Assembly (NCBI RefSeq): GCF_900116375.1
Contig: NZ_UETB01000002.1
Location: 1 to 64,000 of the forward strand
Reading direction: 5' to 3'
Length of the DNA: 64,000 nt
Origin: Georgenia satyanarayanai
Lineage (GTDB): Bacteria > Actinomycetota > Actinomycetes > Actinomycetales > Actinomycetaceae
Numbering within the stretch: position 1 is the first letter of the stretch; every line of letters starts with the position of its first letter. The position numbers were made by a program, and so were the translations under genes. The notes beneath the pieces are model-generated. The model saw only the letters and a list, made by a program, of their open reading frames with translations. It searched no databases and was not told the origin of the DNA. Below, piece after piece: positions 16,724 to 25,678 of this stretch.

Positions 16724-18379
16724 TCAGGAGGGCTGGCGGGAGCCGAGCAGCTGCTCGCGCACCACCCGGCGCAGCACCTTGCCGAGCTGGGAGCGCGGCA
16801 GGTCCTCGAGCACCGTGACAGCGCGCGGCATGGCGTAGGCGGAGATCCGGTCCTCGGCCCAGCGGCGCACCGCGGCGAGGTCGACGCTGGCTCCGGGCTC
16901 GAGCACGAGAGCGGCGACGACACGCTCGCCGCGCGGGCCGTCGGGGACGCCGACGACGGCGACGTCCCGCACGCCGGGCATCGAGCGGACCGCGTCCTCC
17001 ACCTGCGAGGGGTAGACGTTGAAGCCGCCGGTGATGATGAGCTCCTTGCGGCGGTCGGCGAGCGTGACGAAGCCGTCCGCGCCGAGCCGGACGAGGTCGC
17101 CGGTGCGCAGCCACCCGCCGTCGAGCATGACCTCGGCGGTCGCCTCCGGGTTGGCCCAGTAGCCCGCGAAGACCTGCGGCCCGCGGATGAGGAGCTCCCC
17201 GACCTCGCCGGTGGGGACCTCGACCTCCGGCTCCTCCGGGTCGACGACGCGGATCTCCGTGCCGGGGAAGGGCAGGCCCAGGGCGCCGGGACGCCGCTGC
17301 GGGCTCAGCGGGTTGCCGAGCGCGACCGGGGAGGTCTCGGTCATGCCGTAGCCCTCGATGATGAGGCCGCCGGTGACGCGCTCCCAGTGGGCGGCCACCT
17401 CGGGGGCGAGGGACATCGCGCCGGAGATCGCGAAGCGCACGGCCCTGAGGTCGGCGCCCTTCTCCTCGGCGGCGTCCGCGAGCCGGGCGAACATCGGTGG
17501 CACCCCACCGAAGAAGGTGACCGGCCGGCGCCGCACCGCGGCGAGGACCATGTCCGGGTCGAAGCGCGGGAAGACGAGCTGGGCGGCGCCCAGCCGCACC
17601 GCGGTGGTGAGAGACAGCGTCATCCCGAAGGCGTGGAAGAAGGGCAGGACGGCGGAGAACACCTCGCTGCCGTAGCGCAGCTCGGAGATCCACGTCGCGT
17701 TCTGCGTGACGTTGGCGATGAGGTTGCGATGGGTCAGGACGACGGCCTTGGGCGTGCCGGTCGTGCCGCCCGTGTGGAGGAGGACGGCGGTGTCGTGGGG
17801 CTCGGGGCCCGCGGCGTCGGCGGGCAGCGGGGCGGCGCGACGCAGCTCCCGCTCCCAGCCGAGCACGCCGCCCGGGACGGGACCGCGCATCTCCGCCCGC
17901 TGCGCCCGGGCGGCGGGGACGGGCAGGCGCAGCAGGAACCGGGAGCGGCGCGGGAGGGCGGCGGTGAGATCGGCGGCGAGCACGGTACGTCCCTGCAGGT
18001 CGCCGCCGGGGCACACCTTGGCCAGGGACTTCTCCCACGCGACGACGACGCGGGCGCCGTGCGCGTCGAGCTGGGCCCTGATCTCGGCCGGGGAGGCGAG
18101 CGGGTTGTGCTCGGCGACCACCGCCCCGAGCCGGAGCGCGGCGTAGAAGGCGACGACGTGCTGGGGGCAGTTGGGCAGCACGAGGGCGACCCGGTCGCCG
18201 GCGCGCACGCCGGCGGCGGCGAGCACCGCGGCGGCGCGGTCGACCTGCGCCGCGAGCTCTCGGTACGTCGTCGTCGCCCCGAGGAAGTCCAGGGCGACGT
18301 TGTCCGGCACCCGCTCCACGGCGTCGGCGAGGAGGCCGGGGACGGTGATCTCCGGGACGGTGAAGTCGTCAGTGGTCAT
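16724..18379 (-). CDS. Acyl-CoA synthetase (AMP-forming, long-chain fatty-acid ligase type)
   Basis: 551 aa from ATG 18379 (MTTDDFTVPEI). Adenylate-forming motifs are present: LHTGGTTGTPKAVVLTHRN (A3), GYGMTETSPVAL (A5), GGWLRTGDLV (A7), DRRKELIITGGFNVYPSQVE (A8) and the catalytic Lys in SQLGKVLRRVV. It activates a carboxylic acid, probably a fatty acid, as acyl-CoA for beta-oxidation or lipid synthesis. An operator-like motif at 18428-18445 shared with the uppS/TrhA region lies 49 bp upstream, so a TetR-type lipid regulator may control it. Confidence 0.92.
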   Translation of the reverse strand: MTTDDFTVPEITVPGLLADAVERVPDNVALDFLGATTTYRELAAQVDRAAAVLAAAGVRAGDRVALVLPNCPQHVVAFYAALRLGAVVAEHNPLASPAEIRAQLDAHGARVVVAWEKSLAKVCPGGDLQGRTVLAADLTAALPRRSRFLLRLPVPAARAQRAEMRGPVPGGVLGWERELRRAAPLPADAAGPEPHDTAVLLHTGGTTGTPKAVVLTHRNLIANVTQNATWISELRYGSEVFSAVLPFFHAFGMTLSLTTAVRLGAAQLVFPRFDPDMVLAAVRRRPVTFFGGVPPMFARLADAAEEKGADLRAVRFAISGAMSLAPEVAAHWERVTGGLIIEGYGMTETSPVALGNPLSPQRRPGALGLPFPGTEIRVVDPEEPEVEVPTGEVGELLIRGPQVFAGYWANPEATAEVMLDGGWLRTGDLVRLGADGFVTLADRRKELIITGGFNVYPSQVEDAVRSMPGVRDVAVVGVPDGPRGERVVAALVLEPGASVDLAAVRRWAEDRISAYAMPRAVTVLEDLPRSQLGKVLRRVVREQLLGSRQPS

Positions 18380-18427
18380 GAGTCCTTCGTTCGCGCGGTG
18401 CCGAGGTCGGGGCCCCTGCGCCAACGT

Positions 18428-18445
18428 AACCTACGGACGCGTAAC
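18428..18445 (-). promoter_or_regulatory. Operator-like motif shared with 28186-28203
   Basis: On the minus strand this reads GTTACGCGTCCGTAGGTT. The same GTTACG-N4-CGTAGGTT pattern occurs at 28186-28203. Here it lies between acyl-CoA ligase (start 18379) and the end of ispH. CGTAACCT also appears as a direct repeat at 18425-18432 and 18440-18447, as expected for a TetR-family lipid regulator site, though no regulator gene is adjacent. Confidence 0.45.
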
Positions 18446-18465
18446 CTCGCGCGCCGATGGTCCCG

Positions 18466-19599
18466 TCAGGACTGGACGGGCAGCGCGCGGCGGCCGCCGC
18501 GCCGCGGCCGGTCCGGCTGGTCGCCGGACGCCTTGAGGTCGGCGCGCAGGTTCTTGGGCAGGGAGAAGATGATGTCCTCCGTCGCCGTGCGCACCTCCTC
18601 GACCTCGCCGTAGCCGAGCCGTCCGAGGTGGGTGATGACGTCGCGCACGAGGATCTCCGGCACCGAGGCGCCGGAGGTGAGCCCGACGGTGCTGGCCCCC
18701 TCGAACCACGAGTCGTCGATCTCCTGGGCCCGGTCCACCCGGTAGGAGGCGCGGGCACCGGCCTCGAGGGCCACCTCGACGAGCCGCACCGAGTTCGAGG
18801 AGTTCGCCGAGCCCACGACGATGACGACGTCGCAGTCCGGCGCCATCTTCTTCACCGCCACCTGGCGGTTCTGGGTGGCGTAGCAGATGTCGTCGCTCGG
18901 CGGGTCCTGGAGGGCCGGGAAGCGCTCACGCAGCCGGCGGACCGTCTCCATCGTCTCGTCGACCGACAGCGTGGTCTGGGACAGCCAGACGATGTTCTCG
19001 GGGTCGCGCACGACGACCTTGTCCACCTCGTCCGGGGAGTTGACGACCTGGATGTGGTCCGGCGCCTCACCCTGCGTGCCCTCGACCTCCTCGTGGCCGT
19101 CGTGACCGATGAGGAGGATGTCCATGTCGTCGCGGGCGAAGCGCACGGCCTCCTTGTGCACCTTCGTCACGAGCGGGCAGGTGGCGTCGATCGTCGCCAG
19201 GTTGCGGGCAGCCGCGGCGGCGTGGACGGCCGGCGAGACACCGTGGGCGGAGAAGACGACGCGCGCCCCCTCGGGCACCTCGTCGGTCTCGTCGACGAAG
19301 ATCGCGCCGCGCGAGGTGAGGGTCTCGACGACGTACTTGTTGTGGACGATCTCCTTGCGCACGTAGACCGGCGCGCCGTAGTGCTCGAGCGCCTTCTCGA
19401 CGGCGTCGACGGCGCGGTCCACGCCCGCGCAGTAGCCGCGCGGCGCAGCGAGGAGGATCCGGCGGCCGGGAACGGCGGCGGCTCCGGGCGTGCGCGCGGG
19501 CACGTCGTCGGGGAAGGCGGACGCGCCGGCGAGGGACTGGACCTCGCGGCGGCCGGGCGCCCCAGCGCCCAGGGAAGCGTCAGAAGGCACGGTAGTCAC
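18466..19599 (-). CDS. ispH: 4-hydroxy-3-methylbut-2-enyl diphosphate reductase
   Basis: 377 aa from GTG 19599, with about 45 extra N-terminal residues typical of actinobacteria. The iron-sulfur ligands appear as [24 protein letters not shown] and [23 protein letters not shown] and [15 protein letters not shown] carry substrate-site residues. It catalyses the last step of the MEP pathway, giving IPP and DMAPP, and so feeds uppS at 27.3 kb. A GTG four codons in is an alternative start. Confidence 0.96.
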   Translation of the reverse strand: MTTVPSDASLGAGAPGRREVQSLAGASAFPDDVPARTPGAAAVPGRRILLAAPRGYCAGVDRAVDAVEKALEHYGAPVYVRKEIVHNKYVVETLTSRGAIFVDETDEVPEGARVVFSAHGVSPAVHAAAAARNLATIDATCPLVTKVHKEAVRFARDDMDILLIGHDGHEEVEGTQGEAPDHIQVVNSPDEVDKVVVRDPENIVWLSQTTLSVDETMETVRRLRERFPALQDPPSDDICYATQNRQVAVKKMAPDCDVVIVVGSANSSNSVRLVEVALEAGARASYRVDRAQEIDDSWFEGASTVGLTSGASVPEILVRDVITHLGRLGYGEVEEVRTATEDIIFSLPKNLRADLKASGDQPDRPRRGGRRALPVQS

Positions 19600-19657
19600 C
19601 TTGACAGGCTACGTTGCGGGGACGGGAACGTCTGCCCCCGGTGTCATGCTGTGAGCG

Positions 19658-20290
19658 ATGCGACCCGACCTGTACATCGACGACTACCGGCCGGCCGACC
19701 GTGCCGCGCTCTACGACGTGTGCCTGCGCACCGGGAACGTCGGCGCGGACGCCGGTCCGGACCACGAGGACCGCGACCTCCTCGGGCACGTCTACCTCGG
19801 GCCCTACCTCGAGCTCGAGCCCGAGCTCACCCTCGTGCTGCGGGCCGCGGGGAGCGGCGGTCCCGTGGGCTACGCCGTCGCGACGGCGGACACCGCCACC
19901 TTCGAGGCCGCCTGCGAGGAGCGGTGGTGGCCCCCGCTGCGCGCCCACTACCGCGCCCGCCCGCCCCGGCCCGGCAGTGCCGACGCCCGGCTGGTGCGCA
20001 TGATCGAGGACGGCGTGCGCACGGAGGGCCCCTGGCTCGCCGAGCACCCCGCGCACCTGCACGTCGACCTCCTCGAGCCGGCCCGCGGCGTCGGCGCCGG
20101 ACGTGCCCTGCTCACCCGGCTCTTCGCGGCCCTCGAGGACCGCGGCGTGCCCGGTGTCCACCTGGAGGTCGCGAGCGCCAACGACGGCGCGGTCGCCTTC
20201 TACCGGCGGCTCGGCTTCACGGTGGTCGCCGAGCGTCCCGACAGCCTCGTCATGGCACGTCGGCTGGCCCCGGCGGCGGTGGCCTCGTGA
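19658..20290 (+). CDS. GNAT-family N-acetyltransferase
   Basis: 210 aa. It has a GNAT fold with the acetyl-CoA loop GVGAGRALLTRLFAALEDRG (residues about 146-165) and the closing LEVASANDGAVAFYRRLGFT. The N-terminal half (LYDVCLRTGNVGADAG) resembles NagJ/OgA-type GNAT proteins. The substrate is unknown. CATGCT lies seven bases before the ATG, suggesting a leaderless start. Its TGA overlaps the GTG of xseA by four bases (GTGA), so translation is coupled. Confidence 0.88.
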   Translation: MRPDLYIDDYRPADRAALYDVCLRTGNVGADAGPDHEDRDLLGHVYLGPYLELEPELTLVLRAAGSGGPVGYAVATADTATFEAACEERWWPPLRAHYRARPPRPGSADARLVRMIEDGVRTEGPWLAEHPAHLHVDLLEPARGVGAGRALLTRLFAALEDRGVPGVHLEVASANDGAVAFYRRLGFTVVAERPDSLVMARRLAPAAVAS

Positions 20291-21522
20291 ACGCCGCACC
20301 GCTGCCCGAGCGGGCCGCCCAGACCTCGCCGGACCAGCCGTGGCCGCTGCGGCTGCTGTCGGCGAAGATCGCCGAGTACGTCGCGCGGATGTCCCCAGTG
20401 TGGGTCGAGGGGCAGATCGTCCAGCTCAACCGCCGGCCGGGCGCCGGGATGGCCTTCCTCACCCTGCGCGACGCGGACGTCGACACGTCGATGACGGTGA
20501 AGATCTTCGCCCGGGACCTGCCGGAGGTGGCCGAGGGCTCACGCGTCGTCGTCCACGCCAAACCGGACTTCTACCAGAAGAACGGCTCCCTCTCGCTGCA
20601 CGCCCGGGAGGTGCGCGCCGTCGGCCTGGGTGAGCTGCTCGCGCGCATCGAGCACCTCAAGGGCGTGCTCGCGGCGGAAGGGCTCTTCGCCGCCGAGCGC
20701 AAGGTCCCGCTGCCCTTCCTCCCCGGCACCGTGGGCCTCGTGTGCGGCCGCGAGTCCAAGGCCGAGCACGACGTCGTCGTCAACGCCCGGGCCCGGTGGC
20801 CCGGCGTGCGTTTCGAGATCCGGGAGGTCGCCGTCCAGGGGCCGGGCACGGTCGCGCAGGTGGGTCGCGCCATCGCCGAGCTCGACGCCGACCCGTCCGT
20901 CGAGGTCATCGTCGTCGCCCGCGGTGGCGGCTCGGTCGAGGACCTCCTCCCCTTCTCCAACGAGCAGCTCGTGCGGGCCGCCGCGGCGTGCCGCACCCCG
21001 CTCGTGTCCGCCATCGGGCACGAGACGGACACCCCGCTGCTCGACCTCGTCGCCGACTACCGCGCCTCGACACCCACGGCGGCCGCCAAGCGGGTGGTGC
21101 CCGACGTCGCCGAGGAGCGGCGCGGTCTGCTCGCCGCCTGCCAGCGGCTGCGCGCCTCCGTGGCGGGGCGGCTGCACAGCGAGCAGGTGCGCCTGGACGC
21201 GCTGCGCTCCCGCCCGGTCCTCACCGACCCGACGACGATGGTCACCGTCCGCGCCGAGGAGGTCACCCGCCTGGCCGCCTCCGTGCGGCAGGCGACAGCC
21301 GCGCGCCTCGACCGGGACGCGGCCGCGGTCGAGTCGCTGCGCGGCCACCTGCGGGCGCTGTCCCCGCTCGCCACCCTCGAGCGTGGCTACGCGGTGCTGC
21401 GCACGGCCGACGGCGCGGTGGTCCACGATCCCGCGGCCGTGGCCCCAGGGGACGTGCTCGACGCGCGCGTGGCCGGCGGGCGGCTCGCGCTCGAGGTCCG
21501 GGAGGGCCACCCGCACCCGTGA
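20287..21522 (+). CDS. xseA: Exodeoxyribonuclease VII large subunit
   Basis: 411 aa from GTG 20287. The N-terminal OB fold contains VWVEGQIVQLNRRPGAGMAF. The catalytic domain has GLVCGRESKAEHDVVVNA, VARGGGSVEDLLPFSNEQ and SAIGHETDTPLLDLVADYRA, then a long helical region and a C-terminal LATLERGYAVLRTADG. It degrades single-stranded DNA together with XseB, whose gene lies 2.9 kb away beyond adhE instead of directly downstream. Confidence 0.96.
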   Translation: MNAAPLPERAAQTSPDQPWPLRLLSAKIAEYVARMSPVWVEGQIVQLNRRPGAGMAFLTLRDADVDTSMTVKIFARDLPEVAEGSRVVVHAKPDFYQKNGSLSLHAREVRAVGLGELLARIEHLKGVLAAEGLFAAERKVPLPFLPGTVGLVCGRESKAEHDVVVNARARWPGVRFEIREVAVQGPGTVAQVGRAIAELDADPSVEVIVVARGGGSVEDLLPFSNEQLVRAAAACRTPLVSAIGHETDTPLLDLVADYRASTPTAAAKRVVPDVAEERRGLLAACQRLRASVAGRLHSEQVRLDALRSRPVLTDPTTMVTVRAEEVTRLAASVRQATAARLDRDAAAVESLRGHLRALSPLATLERGYAVLRTADGAVVHDPAAVAPGDVLDARVAGGRLALEVREGHPHP

Positions 21523-21544
21523 GTGCGGGCGGCCGGCCCGCCCG

Positions 21545-24235
21545 TCAGGCGAGTGCCTGCGCCTCCGCCGCGAGCCGCGCCTCGCGGACCTGCGTGAAGG
21601 ACGTGCCGTGGTAGGCGGCGGCCATGAGGTCCTTCATGTCCTCGAGCATCGGCATGCGCGGGTTGGCGGGTGCGCACTGGTCCTCGTAGGACCGCATCGC
21701 GAGGTCGTCCAGGCCCTCGAGGAAGGCGCGCTCGTCGACGCCCTGCGCCGCGAAGGACCCGGGGATCCCCACCGCGGCCCGCAGCTCCTCCACCGCCCGG
21801 GCGTAGGACTCGACGCCCTCCTCGGCGGTCCGGGCCGGCAGCCCGAGTGCCTCGGCGATCTCGCGGAAGCGCTCCGGCGCCACGTAGGACTCGTACTTGG
21901 GCCAGCTCGTCAGCTTGGTCGGGACCGTCCCGTTGTACCGGACGACGTGCGGGAGCAGGGTCGCGTTGGTGCGCCCGTGGATGAGACCGAAGGTCGAGCC
22001 CACCGTGTGCGCCATGGCGTGGACGATCCCGAGGAAGGCGTTGCCGAAGGCCATCCCGGCGATCGTGCCGGCGTTGTGCATCTTCTCCCGCGCCTCGTCC
22101 GCCCGGGGACCTCCGTTCACGGAGTCGGCGAGGTTGGCGAAGATGAGCCGGATCGCGTGCAGCGCCATCCCGTCGGTGAAGTCGTTCGCGTAGACGGACA
22201 CGTAGGCCTCGGTCGCGTGGGTGAGGGCGTCGAAGCCGGAGTCCGCGGCGAGGGACGCCGGCATCTCCCCGGTGAGCGCGGGGTCGACGATCGCGACCGT
22301 CGGGGTGAGCGCGTAGTCGGCGAGGGGGTACTTCACACCGGTCGCCGGGTCGGTGATGACGGCGAAGGGCGTCACCTCCGCGCCGGTGCCCGACGTCGTC
22401 GGGATGCACACGAGCTTGGCCTTCTCCCCGAGGGGAGGGAACTTGAAGGCCCGCTTGCGGACGTCGAAGAACTTCTCCCGGATGTCGGTGAACACGACGT
22501 CGGGGTGCTCGTACTGCAGCCACATGACCTTGGCGGCGTCCATCGGTGAACCGCCGCCGAGCGCGATGATCGTGTCGGGCCGGAACTCCCGCATCGCGTC
22601 CGCGCCCCGCTCGACGGTGGTGATGGACGGCTCGGGCTCGACGTCGTCGATGATCTGCAGGGCGACCTTCCCGGGCCTGCGGCCGAGGACGTCCAGGACC
22701 CTGTCGACGAAGCCGAGGCGGGTCATCGTCGCGTCGGTGACCACGGTGACGCGGTGGACGTCGGGCATGTCCTCGAGGTAGCGGATCGCGTTGGCCTCGA
22801 AGTACGTCTTGGCGGGCACCTTGAACCACTGGAGGTTGTTGTTCCGCCGGCCGATCCGCTTGATGTTGAGGAGGTTGGCCGCCGAGACGTTGCCCGAGAC
22901 GGAGTTGGCGCCGTAGCTGCCGCAGCCGAGGGTGAGGGAGGGCAGGAAGGAGTTGTAGATGTTGCCGATGCCGCCGAGGGACGCCGGGGAGTTCCAGATG
23001 ACCCGCACCGCCTTGACCCGGGAGCCGAACTCCTCGACGGTGGCCCGGTCCTCGGTGTGGACGGCGGCGCTGTGGCCGAGCCCGTCGAGCTCGACCATCT
23101 GCTCGGCCAGCGTCATGCCGTGCTCCCGGTCCGCGGCGCGCAGGACCGCGAGGACGGGGCAGAGCTTCTCGCGGGTGAGCGGCTCGTGGGGCCCCACGCC
23201 GCTGACCTCGACGAGGATGATCGAGGTGTCGGCCGGCACCGCGAAGCCCGCCTGCTCCGCGATCCACTGCGGGCTGCGTCCGACGACGGCGGCGTTGAGC
23301 CGCGCCCCCGAGCACGCCGTGTCCCCCGCCTCCTGCCCGAAGACGAACCGCTCGAGCATCGCCTTCTCGGCCGGGGTGACCCGGTAGGCGTGGAGCCGGG
23401 CGAACTCGTCGAGCGCGGCGTCGTAGACGGAGTCGTCGATGATGACGGCCTGCTCGGAGGCGCACACCATGCCGTTGTCGAAGGCCTTGGACAGGACGAT
23501 GTCGTTGACCGCGCGCGGCAGCTTGGCGCTGGCCTCGATCCACGCCGGGACGTTGCCGGCCCCCACGCCGAGGGCGGGCTTCCCGCAGGAGTAGGCGGCC
23601 TTGACCATGGCGTTCCCCCCGGTCGCGAGGATCATCGCGACTCCCGGGTGGTGCATGAGCTCGCGGGTGGCCTCGACCGAGGGCTCGGTGACCCACTGGA
23701 TGCAGTGCTCCGGCGCCCCGGCAGCCACCGCGGCGTCCCGCACCACCCGCGCAGCCGCGACCGAGGACTCCTGCGCGGCGGGGTGGAAGGCGAAGATGAT
23801 CGGGTTGCGGGTCTTGAGGGTGATGAGCGCCTTGAAGATCGCCGTCGACGTCGGGTTGGTCACCGGGGTGATCCCGGCGACCACCCCCACGGGCTCGGCG
23901 ATCTCGACGATGCCGTTGAGCTCGTCGCGGTTCACCACGCCGACCGTCCGCATGCCCGACATCGAGTTCGTCACGTGCTCGCAGGCGAAGATGTTCTTCA
24001 CCGCCTTGTCCTCGAAGACGCCCCGGCCGGTCTCCGTGACCGCGAGGCGGGCGAGGACGCCGTGCTGGTTGAGCGCCGCCACCGACGCCTTCTTGACGAT
24101 GCGGTCGACGTCCTCCTGGGTGAAGGACTCGTAGGCGGACGCGGCCTGCGCCGCGCGGGCGACGAGCCGGTCGATCTGCGGGCGGAGTGTGGTGCCCGTG
24201 TCGGACTGTGCTGCGGGGGTCGTGTCGATGCTCAT
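21545..24235 (-). CDS. adhE: Bifunctional acetaldehyde-CoA/alcohol dehydrogenase
   Basis: 896 aa from ATG 24235, full length for AdhE. The N-terminal aldehyde dehydrogenase domain (about 1-440) has the catalytic Cys in AFDNGMVCASEQAVII. The C-terminal iron-dependent alcohol dehydrogenase has IALGGGSPMDAAKVMW and the metal-binding HAMAHTVGSTFGLIHGRTNA. It converts acetyl-CoA to ethanol by way of acetaldehyde and so regenerates NAD+, implying fermentative ability when oxygen is low. The gene is antisense between xseA and xseB, normally neighbours, which suggests insertion. Confidence 0.96.
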   Translation of the reverse strand: MSIDTTPAAQSDTGTTLRPQIDRLVARAAQAASAYESFTQEDVDRIVKKASVAALNQHGVLARLAVTETGRGVFEDKAVKNIFACEHVTNSMSGMRTVGVVNRDELNGIVEIAEPVGVVAGITPVTNPTSTAIFKALITLKTRNPIIFAFHPAAQESSVAAARVVRDAAVAAGAPEHCIQWVTEPSVEATRELMHHPGVAMILATGGNAMVKAAYSCGKPALGVGAGNVPAWIEASAKLPRAVNDIVLSKAFDNGMVCASEQAVIIDDSVYDAALDEFARLHAYRVTPAEKAMLERFVFGQEAGDTACSGARLNAAVVGRSPQWIAEQAGFAVPADTSIILVEVSGVGPHEPLTREKLCPVLAVLRAADREHGMTLAEQMVELDGLGHSAAVHTEDRATVEEFGSRVKAVRVIWNSPASLGGIGNIYNSFLPSLTLGCGSYGANSVSGNVSAANLLNIKRIGRRNNNLQWFKVPAKTYFEANAIRYLEDMPDVHRVTVVTDATMTRLGFVDRVLDVLGRRPGKVALQIIDDVEPEPSITTVERGADAMREFRPDTIIALGGGSPMDAAKVMWLQYEHPDVVFTDIREKFFDVRKRAFKFPPLGEKAKLVCIPTTSGTGAEVTPFAVITDPATGVKYPLADYALTPTVAIVDPALTGEMPASLAADSGFDALTHATEAYVSVYANDFTDGMALHAIRLIFANLADSVNGGPRADEAREKMHNAGTIAGMAFGNAFLGIVHAMAHTVGSTFGLIHGRTNATLLPHVVRYNGTVPTKLTSWPKYESYVAPERFREIAEALGLPARTAEEGVESYARAVEELRAAVGIPGSFAAQGVDERAFLEGLDDLAMRSYEDQCAPANPRMPMLEDMKDLMAAAYHGTSFTQVREARLAAEAQALA

Positions 24236-24379
24236 CGTGGACTCCGTGTCTCGGACTGAGTGCTGACCGGGTCCCCGTCGACCCACTGACGACGCTACGG
24301 ACGGGCCTGCCGCGCCTCCAGAGGCCAAGGTCCCGGCGTGCGCCCGGCGGGCCTCGCGGCTCTGCCAGAATGGGCGCTC
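24236..24379. promoter_or_regulatory. Divergent promoter region adhE/xseB
   Basis: 144 bp separates the two divergent starts. On the plus strand CAGAAT at 24366-24371 lies eight bases before the xseB ATG, a probable -10 for a leaderless transcript. Reading toward adhE, I see AGTCCACG just before the start but no strong ribosome site and no clear Rex-type TTGTGA...TCACAA box. Confidence 0.35.
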
Positions 24380-24595
24380 ATGAGCACCCCCGAGGTCGAG
24401 TCCCTCAGCTACGAGCAGGCCCGCGAGGAGCTGCAAAACGTCGTCCGGCGCCTCGAGACGGGCGCGGCGACGCTCGAGGAGTCGATGCTCCTGTGGGAGC
24501 GGGGTGAGGCCCTCGCCGCCCGTTGCCAGCAGTGGCTCGACGGCGCCCGCGAGCGCCTCGCCAAGGCGCAGCAGGCGACCGAGGGGGAGCAGTGA
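24380..24595 (+). CDS. xseB: Exodeoxyribonuclease VII small subunit
   Basis: 71 aa. It has the XseB family pattern [20 protein letters not shown], then [20 protein letters not shown] and WLDGARERL, folding as two long helices. It associates with XseA to form active exonuclease VII. The ATG at 24380 fits the family start; an in-frame start at 24338 would add 14 residues without homology. Its TGA overlaps the GTG of the sugar kinase gene. Confidence 0.94.
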   Translation: MSTPEVESLSYEQAREELQNVVRRLETGAATLEESMLLWERGEALAARCQQWLDGARERLAKAQQATEGEQ

Positions 24596-25503
24596 GCGCC
24601 CCGCTCCTCGTCCTGGGCGAGAGCCTCATCGACATCGTCGACCGCGCCGGTGAGGAGCCCGCCGAGCACGTCGGCGGGAGCCCGGCCAACGTCGCGGTCG
24701 GCCTGGCCCGGCTCGGCCACGCGGTGGAGCTGGCCACCTGGTTCGGGCGCGACGAGCGAGGGGACCGGGTGCGGGCCCACCTCGAGCGTGACGGCGTGGG
24801 CGTCGTCCCCGGCTCCGACGGCGCCGAGCGCACCTCGACCGCGCTCGCGCGCCTCGACGGGACCGGCGCGGCCGAGTACGAGTTCGACATCACCTGCGAC
24901 CTGCCGAACCTCGACGGGCGCGCCCCGCGCCTCGTCCACACCGGCTCGATCAGCGCCGTCCTCGAGCCGGCCGCCGCGCGCACCGCCCGCCTGCTCGACG
25001 CCGTCGCCGCGACGGCCACCGTCACCTACGACCCCAACGCGCGCCCCGCGATCATGGGCTCCGCCGCCGAGGCCCGGGAGCGGGTCGAGGCGCTCGTCGC
25101 GCGCTCCGACGTCGTCAAGGTGTCCGACGAGGACGTCGCGTGGCTCGCGCCGGGCGAGCCAGTCGCCGACCTCGCCCGTGGGTGGCTGGCCCTGGGTCCC
25201 GCCGTCGTCGTCGTGACGAAGGGCGGTGAGGGCTCGGAGGCCTACGCGGCCGGCGGCCTGACCGTCAGCGTCCCCGCGCCGCCCACGACCGTCGTCGACA
25301 CCGTGGGCGCGGGTGACTCCTTCATGGGCGGGATCATCGACGGCCTCGTCCGCGCGGACCTCGTCGGCGCGGACCGCCGCGAGCGCCTGCGCGACATCGA
25401 CGCCGAGACGCTGCGGACGGTGCTCGAGCGCGCCGCCGCCGTCGCCGCCGTCACCGTCTCCCGCGCCGGCGCGAACCCGCCCACCGCCGCCGAGCTCGCG
25501 TAA
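24592..25503 (+). CDS. PfkB-family carbohydrate kinase (fructokinase-like)
   Basis: 303 aa from GTG 24592, overlapping the xseB stop (GTGA). N-terminal motif [17 protein letters not shown] and C-terminal [18 protein letters not shown], with the catalytic Asp in GAGDSF, define the PfkB family. [12 protein letters not shown] is a fructokinase-like segment. It phosphorylates a sugar, most likely fructose. It is cotranscribed with xseB with no functional link apparent. A repeat array follows its stop. Confidence 0.9.
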   Translation: MSAPLLVLGESLIDIVDRAGEEPAEHVGGSPANVAVGLARLGHAVELATWFGRDERGDRVRAHLERDGVGVVPGSDGAERTSTALARLDGTGAAEYEFDITCDLPNLDGRAPRLVHTGSISAVLEPAAARTARLLDAVAATATVTYDPNARPAIMGSAAEARERVEALVARSDVVKVSDEDVAWLAPGEPVADLARGWLALGPAVVVVTKGGEGSEAYAAGGLTVSVPAPPTTVVDTVGAGDSFMGGIIDGLVRADLVGADRRERLRDIDAETLRTVLERAAAVAAVTVSRAGANPPTAAELA

Positions 25504-25521
25504 CCCCGCCCACCCCTCTCA

Positions 25522-25656
25522 CGCCGACAGCGCACCTACCGCACCCCGTTTCCCGCCGACAGCGCACTTAGCGCGCCCCCCATTCCGCCGACAGTGCAGT
25601 TACCGCCGGCAATCTGGGCGGTAACTGCACTGTGGGCGACAAGTGCACTGTCGGCG
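25522..25656. repeat. Five-unit direct and inverted repeat array between convergent genes
   Basis: CGCCGACAG-type units start at 25522, 25554 and 25586, an exact 32-bp period, each continuing with GCAC or GCAG plus a TTA/CTA-CCGC-like tail. Two inverted units follow (to 25633 and 25656). ACAGTGCAGTTACCGCC at 25591-25607 pairs perfectly with 25617-25633 around a 9-base loop. It lies between the convergent kinase and PhoH genes and could end transcription from both sides. Confidence 0.8.
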
Positions 25657-25678
25657 AGGAGGGGGGTTGGGGTGAGGG

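Noticed and set aside
25522-25656. CRISPR-like array (three repeats with 32-bp spacing)
   Set aside because: The repeats are contiguous units without unique spacers, later units are inverted, and no cas genes lie nearby.
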